From contig QVRM01002135.1 of NCBI GenBank assembly GCA_003439945.1, positions 230,202 to 294,201 on the forward strand: a stretch of DNA of 64,000 nucleotides, written 5' to 3'. The DNA comes from Dermanyssus gallinae (taxonomy: Eukaryota; Arthropoda; Arachnida; Mesostigmata; Dermanyssidae). Within the stretch, counting starts at the first letter, position 1. Every line of letters starts with the position of its first letter. Shown here in pieces: positions 36,646 through 49,823 of this stretch. The translations under genes were made by a program, and so were the position numbers. The notes under the pieces are model-generated. The model was not told the DNA's origin. It ran no database searches and was given only the letters and a program-made list of their open reading frames with translations.

Positions 36646-37275
36646 TCAAACAACCGAGGAGGGAGGAGTAAACTTCTTGCTAGCCACTTCCACGAGGTCC
36701 TGAGGGTTGCGTAGTGGAGGGGTTGTTTTCCATAGATTGGGACTCCTGCGTTCACTTGCAGACCCTGGGTAGATTCGCCCCGGCATGTTCGGTTCGGATC
36801 GTGTGTTCTGGGGTGTCCTTGAGTTTACTGCTGCAGTGGACGCACACCGGGTTGCAAGCGTTTGCAATCCTATGCGGATAAAACTGAAAATGCTCATGAC
36901 CTGCCGGAACGTGGGTGGTGTTGAAGCTTAATTGTCCCTCGGGCCGAGTTAGCCAATTGTTGAGGTTGGGTATAAGTTTCCCGAGAGTGACGCCTGGAGC
37001 ACCTTTCTGCAGGCCGTCCTGCCTTCCTGCTATAGGAAGATGCTACGCTGTCGCTCGTCCTCCTTCTTGAGTGTAGGGTCTTCCGACAGACGCTGTTTCG
37101 CTTTCAGATTCCGGAGCATCGTTCCGGCGAGTACAAGCGCTGTCACCGTCCGGTACGCCACGTTCACCCTACGGACTTTTACCCGATGAGCGCGGTGCGG
37201 ATGACTCCGGCTCGTTGTGTTAGAGGCCCAGGCCGGAGCTCCGTGCAATGCAGAAGACGCTGCTTCTGCTGAGTT
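36646..37275 (-). mobile_element. Non-LTR retrotransposon relic, 3' part of pol (R1/LOA-like)
   Basis: Read on the minus strand. From about 37275 the frame gives ALHGAPAWAS, then RVKVRRVNVAYRTVTALVLA, which matches the post-RT region of R1/LOA-type elements (their pattern is xYGAPxWA ... RVxxAYRTVS). After a frameshift near 37030 a second frame gives GKLIPNLNNWLTRPEGQLSF, then GHEHFQFYPHRIANACNPVC and a C-x2-C...H motif (CVHCSSKLKDTPEHT) typical of the terminal zinc knuckle. The last Cys of that knuckle is lost. A TGA at 36752 ends the frame, and a shifted frame runs on to 36646. The frameshift, the stop and the absence of the catalytic RT core show a dead 5'-truncated copy. The family match is from recalled consensus patterns, not a search. 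Confidence 0.75.
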
Positions 37276-37288
37276 TTATACTACTGCT

Positions 37289-37807
37289 ATGACTAATACT
37301 ACAACAGCTACCATGTATGCTACAACTACTCCTCCGAAAACAAACGACCGCTCTTGCTTTGTGTTGCCGTTGTCGCTCAGTGCTTGGTCGACTGGCTGCG
37401 TTCGCCGCCTAAGGCAACAATTTTCCCTCAATGAGATGCGTGCAACACATGAAAAACAAGCAACCAATATTGTGTTTCTTTTGGGCCAGACGAACCCGAC
37501 GTCCGTCGTCATTTTTCCGTTTCTCTGGGCTTGTTATTTAACACCCTCTCAAACCCAAGCGGTACGTTCTTCTATTCACTTTTGTCTTTACTGTGACGCA
37601 GCCCCTAACAGGCACACTAACGGCTACTCTGCACAGATACGGCAAAAACCTGCTCCGCCAATTCCAGCCATAGGCTACCGTAACAGCAGTGGAATAGGAA
37701 GCATACGCAGCGCCTCTTGCTTGAACGGTACTCTATGTTTTGCCCATGCATGTGCATATTTAGGCTGTGGGCGTACATATACAAGACTATATTTGTTGCC
37801 TCTGTAA
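37289..37807 (+). CDS. Weak 172-codon ORF, unknown
   Basis: From an ATG at 37289 the plus strand is open for 172 codons (and 24 more upstream). This is one of the longer frames here that does not come from a microsatellite. The peptide begins MTNTTTATMYATTTPPKTND, is Cys-containing (FCLYCDAAPNRH) and moderately hydrophobic, with no signal peptide, repeat or domain that I recognise. The upstream extension overlaps the antisense non-LTR relic. Length alone is weak evidence in 64 kb with GC-rich patches, and I see no supporting splice or polyadenylation context. Confidence 0.15.
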   Translation: MTNTTTATMYATTTPPKTNDRSCFVLPLSLSAWSTGCVRRLRQQFSLNEMRATHEKQATNIVFLLGQTNPTSVVIFPFLWACYLTPSQTQAVRSSIHFCLYCDAAPNRHTNGYSAQIRQKPAPPIPAIGYRNSSGIGSIRSASCLNGTLCFAHACAYLGCGRTYTRLYLLPL

Positions 37808-38016
37808 AGGGTCGGTTAGGTAAGCGGAAACAAGTGCGTATGTGTACAGGCAGATCTGCAATGTCGCATAGTGTCGCATTTTTATCGATGGCGGTCACGC
37901 CTTACGTGGTTGGCACACCCATAGCGATCCAGATGGGTTTAATCGTATGCAGCCATGGCCGACTGTAAGTCTATGTTCATGTTGGGCCAGTCAGCGATGC
38001 CTAATCAAATTTGTGA

Positions 38017-38184
38017 CCCATCAGCGCGATAGGCCCGGAGATCATAGAGCTAATTCACGGCAATGGGATCTTGTTTGACGGATCTTCGATGCCGTACGCC
38101 GACCTGATCCGATGTGGTGACGACATGTACAGTCGTCGCCACGGTACGCAGTTTTACTTCGAGGCACTACTTTCAGACGAATAA
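38017..38184 (+). CDS. Weak 55-codon protein-like frame, unknown
   Basis: Open from just after a TGA (38014) to a TAA at 38182. It reads PEIIELIHGNGILFDGSSMP, then YADLIRCGDDMYSRRHGTQF and ends FEALLSDE. A CAG at 38021-38023 could be an acceptor, which would make it a terminal exon. The FDGSS motif recalls glutamine synthetase, but the surrounding sequence does not match that family. The DNA under FDGSSM is the 23-mer also present at 3278-3300, so it may be part of a dispersed repeat. Confidence 0.15.
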   Translation, partial: PISAIGPEIIELIHGNGILFDGSSMPYADLIRCGDDMYSRRHGTQFYFEALLSDE

Positions 38185-41100
38185 AAGAAAAATACGTGGG
38201 TTATCCGCGGGTCGAACGGGTCAGATTACGAAATATGACATCATCGCCCTTTCACGCACCACCATGTATACATATCGCAGCAGCCGTCGATAAGCGCAAT
38301 AGGATCACTACAGCAAGCTGCCTATTTGTCGTTGTGCCGAGCAGTACTTCTATCCGAATATGGTCTTCGATCGGCTTACGGTTAGCCTTCGAGAGAGAAG
38401 AGTCGTGCCCTACCGTAATCCGTTTGATTGACACTATCTTCTCGACGAGGTGTCACAGCAATGAATGGAACTCTTTGCTCGTTGACGTCGAACGTCGACA
38501 AAGTTCTGGTGTGATTCGCTCGATAGCAACGCATAGAAACTTGCGCCTGGACGACATCCGCAACCGACCTCGCGGTTAAGTGAGGTTGGCAACGACGTTT
38601 GCGTTGAACGTTCGATGTGTTTGTTGGTCTAGCCTCTAGACTTTTGCGCACTGTGGGCCACGTGGGCGCACTTTTAGCCGACGGGCGAGCGACTTTCGTG
38701 CTTTCAAACTTCGTTTCAAATCCATTTTCCGCCCATAGTAGAGACTTGTTATGCGTTCGCCGGCCCCCACATGACGGGCGAGAGCTGGCGCCCTCGGCGG
38801 CGCCTGGCTAACGGTGGAGTAATTTGCCTCAAACGAAAATATCTGGCGCTGGGTCGTCGTACCACTTTGCCGTAACCCCCGGTTCTATTTCAACAACTGA
38901 GTAATGGCAGCACCAACGTCAGCGGTCGAACAACGTCGGGGGCTAGCCCTTCTCCACCCCCCCCCCCCCCACAACGATACCCAACAGTTCTGTGTTACTT
39001 TCGAGAGAGAGACTTTTGAGCCTCGGCCGGACAGCCAATAAGCACTGTTGGACCGTGCGAGAAGCGTTGTTAATCTGCTAGCGACGGCCGGCTAATATGG
39101 AGACCATCAGCTAACAAGCATTTGCATAGACAAAGCAACGTCACATCGCCATAATGGCGCTAACAGAAAGGGCAGCTAGCCTTACTTGACTTTTCCACGA
39201 CTGCCCACTATTACTACCACTGCAAGTATAGTAGTATTGCCAGTGCAACAACGACTTTGTTTAGTGCCGACAGCTAACGCAGAGGTGCCCGAACTTTTCT
39301 TTGCTTGAAAATACATTAAGGGGCTATTTTTAATAGACGAACAGTAGAAATGCGCCCTAAGCACCGGGCATTTACTTTTATAACAATAATAGTAAATATA
39401 CTATTAATGATAAAAAATAATACTAATGATAGTAATCATAATAATGGCTCTATTAGTACTTACTGAGCTACAGAAAAACAAGTCCTTGGCATGATCTTGT
39501 TTCCATCAAGATTCATGGTATTCGAGTTGCAATCGAGACACTTCCATCATACCGTTCCGTGTACAGATGTCTCTCTAATAGCCCACGAGCATACAATCAG
39601 ATGTATACACACATATGCCGGTGTCTCTGGATGTTTAGGTCACCGTTGGGTGGGCCATTAAACTCGTTGCAATAAGCATATTTTCACTGTAATAGGGGGA
39701 GGGCAGGTATATACCGGTTAAGAGTGAGAGTGAAATTACTAAAACTTGTTATGTCGATGTAATAATGACGATCATTTATTTTTACACCACGGTTATTAGA
39801 TTGTATTAATCATCATTAATAAAACAAACTAACACGCGCATTCAATGGGTATTATTTTGGTTATAGATCGATAGCCGTTCAATTTTTGTTTTCCTTCCTC
39901 CTTCGTAATCGTTTGACGTCACACATTTGATTAGAGAGGGGACGCTGGCGGGCGACAGATACAGACCGCAATCTCCCAAACCATAAAGATACACATACGC
40001 ACACCAGCTTCGAATTGATTTGTTATCCAAATAATCCCCCTAAATGCAAAAATGTGTTTATTTTATAAGCGTGTTGTAAGGTATAGGACGTGAAAGATGT
40101 AAGAAATGAGGTGCCCCTACAACGTTTGTGCGTTAAAGCCAACAACAATATTCTGCAAGGACTAATGGGGCAACCCATAGTGAGTGACCCTTCCCATATT
40201 ATTGTGCGTGAATAGATGTACATAAACCGGACACTTAGGTTCAGTTGGGGTAAGCATTTGTTGACGGAGAAGGCGTGCAAGACACTTCCCTAATGAGAGA
40301 CACGGTGCCCTTGTGCACTTGAACCCCTTAGCACAGCTGATTGGTTTAAACGCACAAAGGTGACGGATCTGGGCTTATAAATGAAAGTCTAGATAGCTCA
40401 ATTATTTATTTGCTCTGCACACCTCGACCGCAATAAACAACGAGCCGTATAACTTAAAAACTCGAACAAAGTAAAACATGTAAATTTTAAACACGGAGAA
40501 CAACGAAGGCTGTCACAAGAAAAGCAGCAAAAATAATGACAGTAACGAAAAACTGCAGTAACAAAACAATAACGACAATTAATGATAACAACAACAGCAA
40601 TTGCATGAGTATAACAACAGCAGCGAAATCAAAATCTACAACAACAACAGCAGCAGCTGTAACATAGAGTACAAAAACGTGTTTTATAGTAGCGCTTTCA
40701 TTCTAATAAGAGCAAATGCAGCGCCGGCAGAATAGGGACATTAGGATACGCGCTCAGCGGCAGTTAGCTTTTGATACGCGTAATCGAAGCGACGTAACAT
40801 TGACCGATACAGGGCGGGCCACCAATTTGAGTGCGGTTTCCCATTTCCGACCTTTCCCGTCTCCTTCCTTTGTCATCTATTTTCAAATCACCTATTGAGT
40901 TGTTCTCATCATTAGAGGTTTTGCTTCGTTGCTTGCGTTTGCTTTCTCCCTTTCGCAATTATTCTCCGGCACATACGTTACAGCGTGAACCCGTCTAGCG
41001 TTTGTCTGTGCGCCTTTCATTCGTTTAACGAGAGTTTCTGCGGTACGACTCATCCCGACGTAACAGAACGTAACCACCCGAACATCATTGATGAGCAGGT

Positions 41101-41322
41101 TTCGAGTTGAATCCAAATGTAATACGTGTCTCAAATGAAAAGCTCCCAAAGATTCGTATCGTGTCACTGTATATGCTGTCATACGTGGCCTCACTCGTAT
41201 TGCTTTTGGGCCCCATATGCGGTTGTGCAAGAGCCGAGTCTCTATGGAGAGGATCAGACGCAATCTGACGGTAGCCTATGCTTTACCGAGTCAGCAATTT
41301 ATTGCGCTGCTGTTATGTCCTC
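38185..41322. other. Non-coding stretch
   Basis: A 127-codon frame (38196-38579, +) has no domain. A C-run lies at about 38957-38970. Bases 39,180-41,000 are AT-rich with ATAATA/AAC tracts (39385-39450, 40500-40665). Nothing is recognised. Confidence 0.5.
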
Positions 41323-41559
41323 TCAGTTAGCCGAAACTGAGTACACCGCTACGAATCCATGCGTACACATGTCCTTCTTTGTAGTAAAAATAGTGAATAG
41401 GCTTCGTATTCTACTGGTTTGTAGTGCACCGCTACTGCCGACCCTATTGAACACGATGACGACGAGCGAAACCAACAACATCAATACAACGCCAACAAAG
41501 GTAACAACGGAGACCAGGTTGAGATGCAGGGCGGCTCTAACCAGTCCGATTAGAATTGC
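41323..41559 (-). CDS. Weak 78-codon frame with a hydrophobic segment
   Basis: Minus-strand frame between two stops. It reads AILIGLVRAALHLNLVSVVT, then a strongly hydrophobic run containing VGVVLMLLVSLVVIVF, then NRVGSSGALQTSRIRSLFTI, ending VYSVSAN. The hydrophobic part (about residues 13-40) is long enough for a membrane helix. The first in-frame ATG is inside that segment. TAG directly upstream could be the end of an acceptor (CGTAG). I see no good donor and no family match. The opposite strand is also open for 150 codons (41126-41578). Confidence 0.15.
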   Translation of the reverse strand, partial: AILIGLVRAALHLNLVSVVTFVGVVLMLLVSLVVIVFNRVGSSGALQTSRIRSLFTIFTTKKDMCTHGFVAVYSVSAN

Positions 41560-41566
41560 CTACGCT

Positions 41567-44399
41567 ATTTGCGGTTGACAGAAACTTGTCAGCGAAATAA
41601 CGTAGTGTTGTTAAATAATTAAAAACTAGCGGTTGGTTAATCAGCTCACATGAACGGACAATAGATGGATAAGTGAGTGAATGGACTGCGTTCTAAGCTC
41701 TAGAAGCGTTAGCAAGCTCGCCAGCCACCGCCCCGAGCACAATATGGCGGTGGGCACAGACTGCCACAGAGAACTCCGGTCCGACGACGTGACGTATGTA
41801 AGATCGAGTTAATCTTATCAGCAGCAGCAGCACCAGTAACCGCAGACAGCGGCAGCCAGAGAACAGCATTGTATTTTCGGTGGCGTGTGTCACTCATCGG
41901 ACAAAAACTTGCGAACAGAATACAATATGTTAATAATATTCGTTGTCGTCTCATAGTTTCAAGCCAAAACTGCCTCCATAGGCAGCGCCGTCCCGTGCCG
42001 TCACAACGGCCCCTTTAAATATGCTCTTGTCGGGACGAGCGCACTGTTGTACACTATGTGGCTCTTATGCGCAGGTCCGTCCGTACGCTGGCGGCTAACG
42101 CCGCGCTAGTCGCGCTAACTGGAGACTATGCGTACGTAGAGAATTCTGCGCACGTCGCCGATCCTTTGCATAATCCCTTCGTGAAGTCTGGTTTCAAGCG
42201 ACCCACCCTCTGTTTTAGCCCCCGACGTGCCCGACGCTGCACAGCGCAAAGAGGGCAGGTGTGTTCCTTAGATGGTTCGTCTGCCTGTCCATGGCCGCCG
42301 TCTGTCAAAGCCGGCGGTCACCGTTGCTGCGGGGGCCGGACATTGACGGGGAACACAGCGAGTGGAACTGGCTGTTCGAGCGCCACCAAGAAACCGCAAA
42401 CGTAGCAAAAATACGTTTTCATTTAAAGCTTAGCACATTCTTCTTCAGGATTGGACTTAAGGCGAATCAGGCTGGGTGCCTCGGCAGCTCTATAAAACTA
42501 TAAGCTGGTTTTGATCAACTGCCGGCGAAGATTAGCAATCGGCACATGTGCATCGACAGGGCGAAGCTTGAGAAAGACGGAAGTCAATTGGACGTAGCCA
42601 GAGCGTCGAATTGTACAATTGCCAAACGGGCAATGTACCATAGCGGATAAGGGAATTAAGACCTTAGTATGAACGTTTCCTTAGAGAAGTCCTTAAGAAG
42701 ATACATTTATTGACAGTGTGGGTGTGTGGCATGTCAGCGTACCGACGCCATATAATGAAGGCATTCCAGTGAGCCATTCAATTTAACCTTCGCTCTCCTT
42801 AAATGGCTTTATTCCTGCCCGGCGTTCAAGGTCAAGGGATCTGCAAGCCTTATTTGGGAAAAACGACAAGCGTGGCTGTATATTTTTCTCCTTTTGTACG
42901 GATTTTAGTAGTAAAAGGCTTCATAAAATAATAGAAAGGCTTTCTTCATGTTTTGCATATGCTTACATTTGCGATTAAGCTTTAAGTAAGCCGTTATTTG
43001 GAATCCTATGCTGTTTTTTTGTCTTGTTTTACTAAGTCGTAGCTGCGCAAATACCAAGCAAGTCCTAAGCAATTGGCCTCGTAAGGGCAAATCATCGAAA
43101 GTTGGTACAGCGGGACGATTCGTCTGTTGTTTCATCCACTTTCTAAGTTCGTCGTTGCCACGTTACACCAACCGACCTTGGCAGGGGTAGTGGTACCTAT
43201 TTGTCCTGTATATGTATGGCCAAACTAGTGGCGGCATAACAAGATTGTCCACTCGTATTCTGGTTGGGCAAAAACTACAAGCAGGCGGTGGCAGCAGCGG
43301 TTAAGGCGTGAGGTGCAAGTCGCTGTCACCTCTGGCGGGGTACTTGCGTAGCGCCGTTGATTGCCTTGATGAAGGAAAGTGGGCACACGGCGGGAGAAAA
43401 AGTTATGAGGAAATTGGACTCCTCATTACGAGGGGAGGGCGGCGCAACCAATGGTGTCGAAAACGCCACTTCACCTTTACTTATCTCCTCCCTCCCTTCC
43501 TCCCTTCGGGGATTGAAATTTCGGATTGCGTTGTTGCTTTCACCGGTCGAGGACGGGGCAAACGAACACGAACGAAGAGGACTAAATGAAGGGGCTACGG
43601 GTCGAAAAGCGGCGCAGAGGATGCACCGAGAAATGTCTCGTCGGTAGGCTTTTGTCGCCTTGACAATGCTATCGGCGTAGTGTACTGTTGTTGCTAGCGG
43701 CACGCACTTGCGGCCTTCTGCACAATCCTGTCGCGTATATGATTTTTTTTTAATTTATTGTTATGATTAATTAACGGATCTGCTTTGATTTTAGTAGTTT
43801 ATACAAAGCACAGAGCGAGAGCACACAAGCGTCGCTAATATATAGGAGCACGGAGCACAATTGGAAACTCCGGCACGACGAGCTGCGAAACTAAAACTTT
43901 CATCACAGGTGCGATCAAAACTAGATAGCAATTATACAAGCTTACTTAAGCAACATTTAGTTCGTTTTGTATACAAAAAAGTACTCGTATATGAATATGT
44001 AACAGTCAACTAATTTGGCTTTAATATATTGTGTACACACAAATAGGATGCTTAATAGAAGTTTTCTTTGCGCATTAAAAGGTGTCATAAGTGACCAGAA
44101 AAGCGCTTGACGTGCTCACAAGTACATATTTTAGCTCTCCGTGTAGGATCAGTTTCCAACGAACAAATTCTCTAAGCTCGGTTGCTGTCAGGATAGACTG
44201 CCCAACAGCTTTCTGAAGGTAACTGCTTGCACTGGTGACATCAGAGCCAGCAGGGGTCGCAATCGTTTCGCGCGCGGGCACCATAGAAAAGTTTCGTTTG
44301 CCGCACAAACTCATATACGCCCAACTATTATCCACTAGCGGCGTTTGTAGTTGCGGCTATCTACGTATACGCAACGCTGCTTGTCTGCTTACTTGAGGG
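41567..44399. other. Non-coding stretch
   Basis: GC-richer patches at 42.0-42.4 and 43.3-43.7 kb carry overlapping frames to 125 codons on both strands. No domain, RNA or repeat family is recognised. Confidence 0.5.
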
Positions 44400-45652
44400 C
44401 AAAGCTGATAGAACCCTGACGGCCACATCTCATGCTGCCGCCGCCAAAGAGAGACCACAGCCAGAGGCGCTCCGGTGAGCTCTACTCGGGTACCCCCACC
44501 GTTTGTTCAGAGGTGTACAAGGGCAGGAAAGCAGGCATTGTTAGACCTATCCGGCCCATTTAACCCGCTAGCGGGCGGAACAGACCGGAGACGGAGGTGC
44601 GGCGGCCGCGTTACTCGGATGGGCTCCGTTCGAAGTGTAGGGTAGATGGTGGATGGGGGTTTTGTGTCTCGGGCGCAGCTGACATGAGATCTGGCGACTA
44701 CGATGGCGCCAGCTTAAGGGGCTGCTGTTTTGGTGGCCGCTGGGAAAACCCCGCAAAGGCGATAGATACGTACGCCCGAGCCGGACTCGGGGCGTTAGGG
44801 ATTGGACGGAGACCGCAAAGACGTCGTTGAATACCAACTCCACCCAGATAGCCGCGCTGGGCGCCCATACACTGTCTTGCCTGCCGACCAGGTCAGCTCG
44901 CCAACGATGCACAGGCGGCAACAACTAACCGGCTGTGAAGGGCGGCGCGACGTTCACGCGACCTCTACCGTGGAACACGGATTTCTCTAACTGGGCGTGT
45001 GATGGAAGAGCGAGCAGCAGGACAGCTTCTAATTCCTGTACTAAACTCGCCATGCTTATGGTGTCCTACGTTTTCGTGCTGGTCAGGGCATAGCATTTCC
45101 TCTCTGCCGTCCTTCGGGGCAGAAAGGTGGGCAGAATATGTAAGGGAAAAGAAACATAGAAAAAAAAAACAAGTTGTCGAAATGAATATGGGGAAGATGC
45201 AGAAGGCAAAAAAGTACGACTATGCATAGTTAAAAATAATAATAGTAATCACGTGCGTGTATGGGAACGTTTTGCAGCAACGAGAGCTCGACGCGCCTCT
45301 TCCCGATGCAGACCTGCTCGCTGTACGAGCGAGGTCTCTTCGTCAGACCGCAGCGACACTTCTTGATAAAAGCATGAAATACATGTGACCTATTGAAGAA
45401 ACACTAATGTAACAACGACATACATATATAACGAACAGTGTACGAAAACTTTATAGCTATTTCACATATTAACTTTAATTTAATTAAACGCTAATACTTT
45501 ACTAAAACTCTATTGCACGAGTATATACACAACTATCTAGTGCAATACAGATTTCAAAACGCCAGTACCGCTTTCTAATACCAACAGTATAATACATTTC
45601 GTACATGAAGCAAATCACAGGCCTGTTGTTATACCATGTAATCACAATAAGT

Positions 45653-45687
<35 letters not shown>

Positions 45688-48600
45688 CACAAATTCAATG
45701 TATTCACACATTTAGTGTTGATAATACCTAAGTACAAAGATTTGGCTCGGCGTCAGGAGCTCACAAATACAGTTACAAGAATTGTATAAAATATAGAATA
45801 TAAACATATACAATATACAAAGTTATGATATATATACCATATTCATCCATTGTAGTTACAATAGTATCACAACGGATTCGTGATTTGCTGCAAATATAAA
45901 GTTTCTTATATATGTTTATATACAAAGTTGAAATTTAAAGTTCTAACTCCTGCCAGATATATCGTTTTACACAGATGAGCGTTAGAACGATTTTACAGAG
46001 TGCCGTAATTATTATTAGTAGTATATATCCCAAACAAAGAGGGTTCAAAAGATCGACTTTATGATTCCCAATATAGTTTAGACAAATGCCAAGTTACAAT
46101 GGCTATAAGTAGCCGTAACCAAAAGCGCAGAAGCAAATCAAGAGACACACAGGTCATATTGTTCATAGCGGAATAGTAAACGGCCCCTTAGTGCTCAATT
46201 ACTAAAGTATAGGAAGAAAAAAAAAACAAATTAAATAGAAAGCTCTATGACGATCTAGCTCTACAGGGTTCTAACCATGATTGGCCTATTTATCAGTCGG
46301 GAAAGGAATTGTATTGCTAAAATAATGGGCGCAATCGTGGTCTGGTCAACTGCCGGAATTGGTTAGCCTCCTCGGCCACGCTCTGTTAGCCCCAGTTGGT
46401 CCGTAGCTATGCTTAGAAGCTTGGCAAAACCTAGAGCTAATGTCCCTGGGGAGGATCAGCGGTGGGTCATGATGGAGCTGCCGAGGTGTAGTTCGAGGCG
46501 CGTCCAAATAAAGGTATCCGACGAACTTCGTTCAGACTACGACAAATCTGACACCAACTGCAAGCATCTGGCTGGCGCCGGTAGATGAAGCGCGACAGGG
46601 CGCCTATTGATCGGCAGGGCTGGCAAAAGAGCCTTGCTTTCAGGAGGTAGGAGGAGGCAGAGCTGCGCGGCAAAGACGTCAGTTCGTGAGCTTAGTAAAC
46701 TTTGCGATTGGTCAGGCTCAAAATCCACCTAACCGTTCCTGGATAGCGGTGCCTGCCTAACTTCACACGAAACAGCCGAGTAGGTGATCAGCACTTTACG
46801 TCGGGCTCCCAAGTGAAGTCTTGGCCGTTGAAGTCATTCCAGATGAGCAGAGCTGATAGTTTCCACTCTCCACTTTTTATTCGTTTTGCACGGTTTCCGG
46901 CTAAGTACGCACGCCTGACATGAAAGCTTTAGAAATAGATGTGGTACACACACACATACACAGGCACACCCCAGATGAAATTTCCCTGGCTGAATTGTGA
47001 TCGCATGCTTCCTGTTTTTGTTACCAATAGCAGAGAGTGACTGTGGTATTAAGTGGAGGATCACGTTACGTCAGTGGTATTACTTTTTAAGGTATATTCA
47101 CTTTGGCCCACAGCATATTCCCTAATTATTGTGTGTATGTTGCCCCTTGTTTATTTTATAAGCACGTATATAATATTTTTTCATATTTAATCAATCAATC
47201 AATTTCATTTATTCACCTTTGTAGGTAGCAGTCAAATACTAGCCTAACTAAAATATATTTTTTCATATTGCTATTATTCAACGAGTATGCCTTGAACTAT
47301 AAAAACTATAGAATCTTAGGAAACAAAACACACTTGATGCATGAGTGAGTGCTGCTGTCTGTGTGTGTGTGTCTCTTTGTTATCAGCATAATACAAAGCA
47401 ACAATAATATTATTATCAATAAGCTCTAATGACCGCTTATGCTTATGTGATCTTCGCAGTTGAGACTAAAGAGCCATTAAATTGAGATTGTTGACGCTCG
47501 TTAATGTGTCGTTGGCAAGTAGAGCTTGTCGAATGATCAGAGCTAAATAGCTTTGTTGGGAATCACTCTCCGGGGACTTGTCACATATTATTTCGTTCTC
47601 ATTCCTCTTCGTACGGATAGCCTCCCTAATATCGCTTTTTGTATGGCATTCGGCGGAATGTGGTTTTGCGCCTGACTTCTCTTGATCGCTGTGCTGTTTC
47701 GGTACTCCCTATTGGCAGTTGTCGGGAATGCTAAATCTGCGACGTGCCTGTAGTTGCGGGATGTCCGTCCAATCAAGGAGTCTCAACACGCCGGTGCGTT
47801 GACAGGAGACGTGCCTCCTTCGGGGGCAACCAGCAAGTCTAATACCCTTCTCCACGAGGTGTGATAAAACAAGCTGTTACCTACTCGGGAGTATAAAATT
47901 ACATATTTTGGGAAACAATATATATATATATATATCCCAAGGGTTCTGTGGAGGAACATGAGAATCAAACAGGGCGCATAGAGTATTTATGGACGGCCGG
48001 ACGGGTTGCAGCAAAACTTATGCATGCTAACCATGGCAAACAGTATATCTCCACCAGTATGCAATCAATGAACGCCAATAATGCGTTTACAGCTCGCACT
48101 TGTCTATTAGACTATACACAAACCTTAGTGGCCAATCTTACAATGTGTGTCGTTGTTGCAGTTGCTGCTGTCATATAGTTGCCGTTATTGTTGTTGTTGT
48201 TGTTGTTGTTAACGTTATTTCGACTGTTTGTCTTTCTACTGTTTGTCGTGAATCGTTGTTTTACTCACTAAGACTAGCTAAGACGAGCCTAACGATGCAC
48301 AATTCACCTAAAGGCTGCCACCTAGAGGTTGAGATACGGCAAGAGCATGCGTAGGTCAAAGACACATCGATTACAGAGTCGGTCAGTCTGCAGCCCAGTG
48401 CAAGTTCTCTGTGCAGGCCTGGTTAAGTTGGCAAATAGAACGACGATCGACGGTTTCCTATGTGGGTAGCTCGCAGAGGCTTGGAAGGGAGCGAGTAAAG
48501 AAGGAAGGGGAAAGAGGGAAATCGGAAATCAGGTGGCACCTCAAAGGGGTGCATGGCCACCCCCGTATTCGCGTTGTTATATCAAACAGCAAGCAGAAGT

Positions 48601-49741
48601 CAACGACAAGCGCCACTTCGACCGCTATTCGGTTCCTCTCCGTCGAATCGCATCTCCTTCTGCATCGCTCCTTTGTGCTCTCGTTACTTTCCTTTGGCTA
48701 TTGACTGTCTGTCATGGAGCAGTGATTGTGGCGGTGCGCCTCCTACTACTACTACTGCTGGTGGCGCTGCTGCTGCTGCTGCAGGCCTTCGTCACCACCC
48801 CTGCTGGCGGGCGAGCCCGGTGACGCCGGAAAACTCGCCGGGAAACGAGCCCAGACAACGAGAGAAGCGTCGTCAGGTTCTGTTTGTAGCAGACGGCAGT
48901 GCTCAGAGAAACTTTTTGCTCCAGTGTCACATCTGAGATCATTCACGGCATTGAATCACTGTCTCTCTCTAACTTTCTCTTCTGGTATCTCTATCGTTTT
49001 GTATATATATATATATATATATATACATTTATATACCTATATATATGTGTACGCATACACATATCGTTTTTCTCTCTCTTTTTGTTCTCCTCGTTTTTAC
49101 GCTATCTGCCCCCCGTTATGCGTCGGTATGCCCGAATCGAATGAGTGTTGTCTACGTCGTCTCGCTTGTCTCGTGCTGAATTACGCGCGCCATTAACTTC
49201 ATAAATGGCCATTCTCTTTGCTTTGGCTAGCGCTAGCGACAGTGCACCTACCTAACCGACGCTACCACGGCATACAGCACGGACTGGCGGCTGTCGCTGC
49301 TACTCGCGTGACTTCGTGTAAGACATACCGCCATCGCCCACCCCACCTAACCTCACCTCACAGCCATCCAAAGTGACTGCCACCTCTATCTACTACGGCC
49401 GCTGGCAGTGTTGCTAGAGTTACTAGAGCTACTGCGCGTACCACTACTGCTATGACTCGTGAGGAGATGGACTTCGTCTGGCTCCCGACATGCTCGTCCC
49501 AGCAACCCGCCGTGTGGGCTGGACAGACGCTCGACTGCTTGTCAGAACTTGTGAGCTCAGACAATTGCCCCCCGGGACGGCGGCAATGGCCCTGCGACGA
49601 CCGGCCGCAGCCGGCATGCCGTACAAACGACTTCGGCCATGGAAGTTGAGCATCGGCAAGCTCCAAGTGGGTGCCTGCCAAGAGGTCGTCTGTTTCTGCT
49701 GCTAAATTAGCCGCATAGATGATGTTTTTACAAGTACTTAC
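44400..49741. other. Non-coding stretch with small arrays
   Basis: GC-rich 44.4-45.2 kb has frames of 118 (-) and 62-77 (+) codons with no domain. TA arrays lie at 45656-45686, 47919-47935 and 49002-49026. There is a TTG run at about 48188-48212 and a CTA/CTG run at about 48745-48784. Bases 48.4-49.8 kb are GC-rich with many overlapping frames and might flank a minus-strand gene, given the donor at 49741. Confidence 0.4.
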
Positions 49742-49823
49742 CTCACGATAGAAAATCCCCAAAGTTCAATATCCCGCCGGAAACAGGATCGCCTGCGGCC
49801 CACAGCAGTTGAATGCGCTTTTC
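49742..49823 (-). CDS. Candidate exon with a consensus donor, unknown product
   Basis: On the minus strand the sequence TATCGTGAG|GTAAGTACTT is a textbook 5' splice site (intron begins at 49741). Upstream acceptors are possible at TGTAG|GAAAAG (exon from 49823), TTTCAG (from 49828) or CCGCAG (from 49792). One frame is open through the donor (AVGRRRSCFRRDIELWGFSI). Another reads KRIQLLWAAGDPVSGGILNF then GDFLS and meets TGA three bases before the donor. DPVSGGILNFGDF loosely resembles an EF-hand loop (D1, G6, hydrophobic 8, acid 12). I cannot choose between them. The donor is the strongest evidence. Confidence 0.27.

Noticed and set aside
38062..38100. FDGSS motif as glutamine synthetase
   Set aside because: The neighbouring residues do not follow the family, and the underlying DNA is a 23-mer also present at 3278.
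46467..46728. Minus-strand frame with CSWCQIC as a retrotransposon zinc knuckle
   Set aside because: Spacing and flanks do not match the C-x2-C...H-x4-C pattern well enough.
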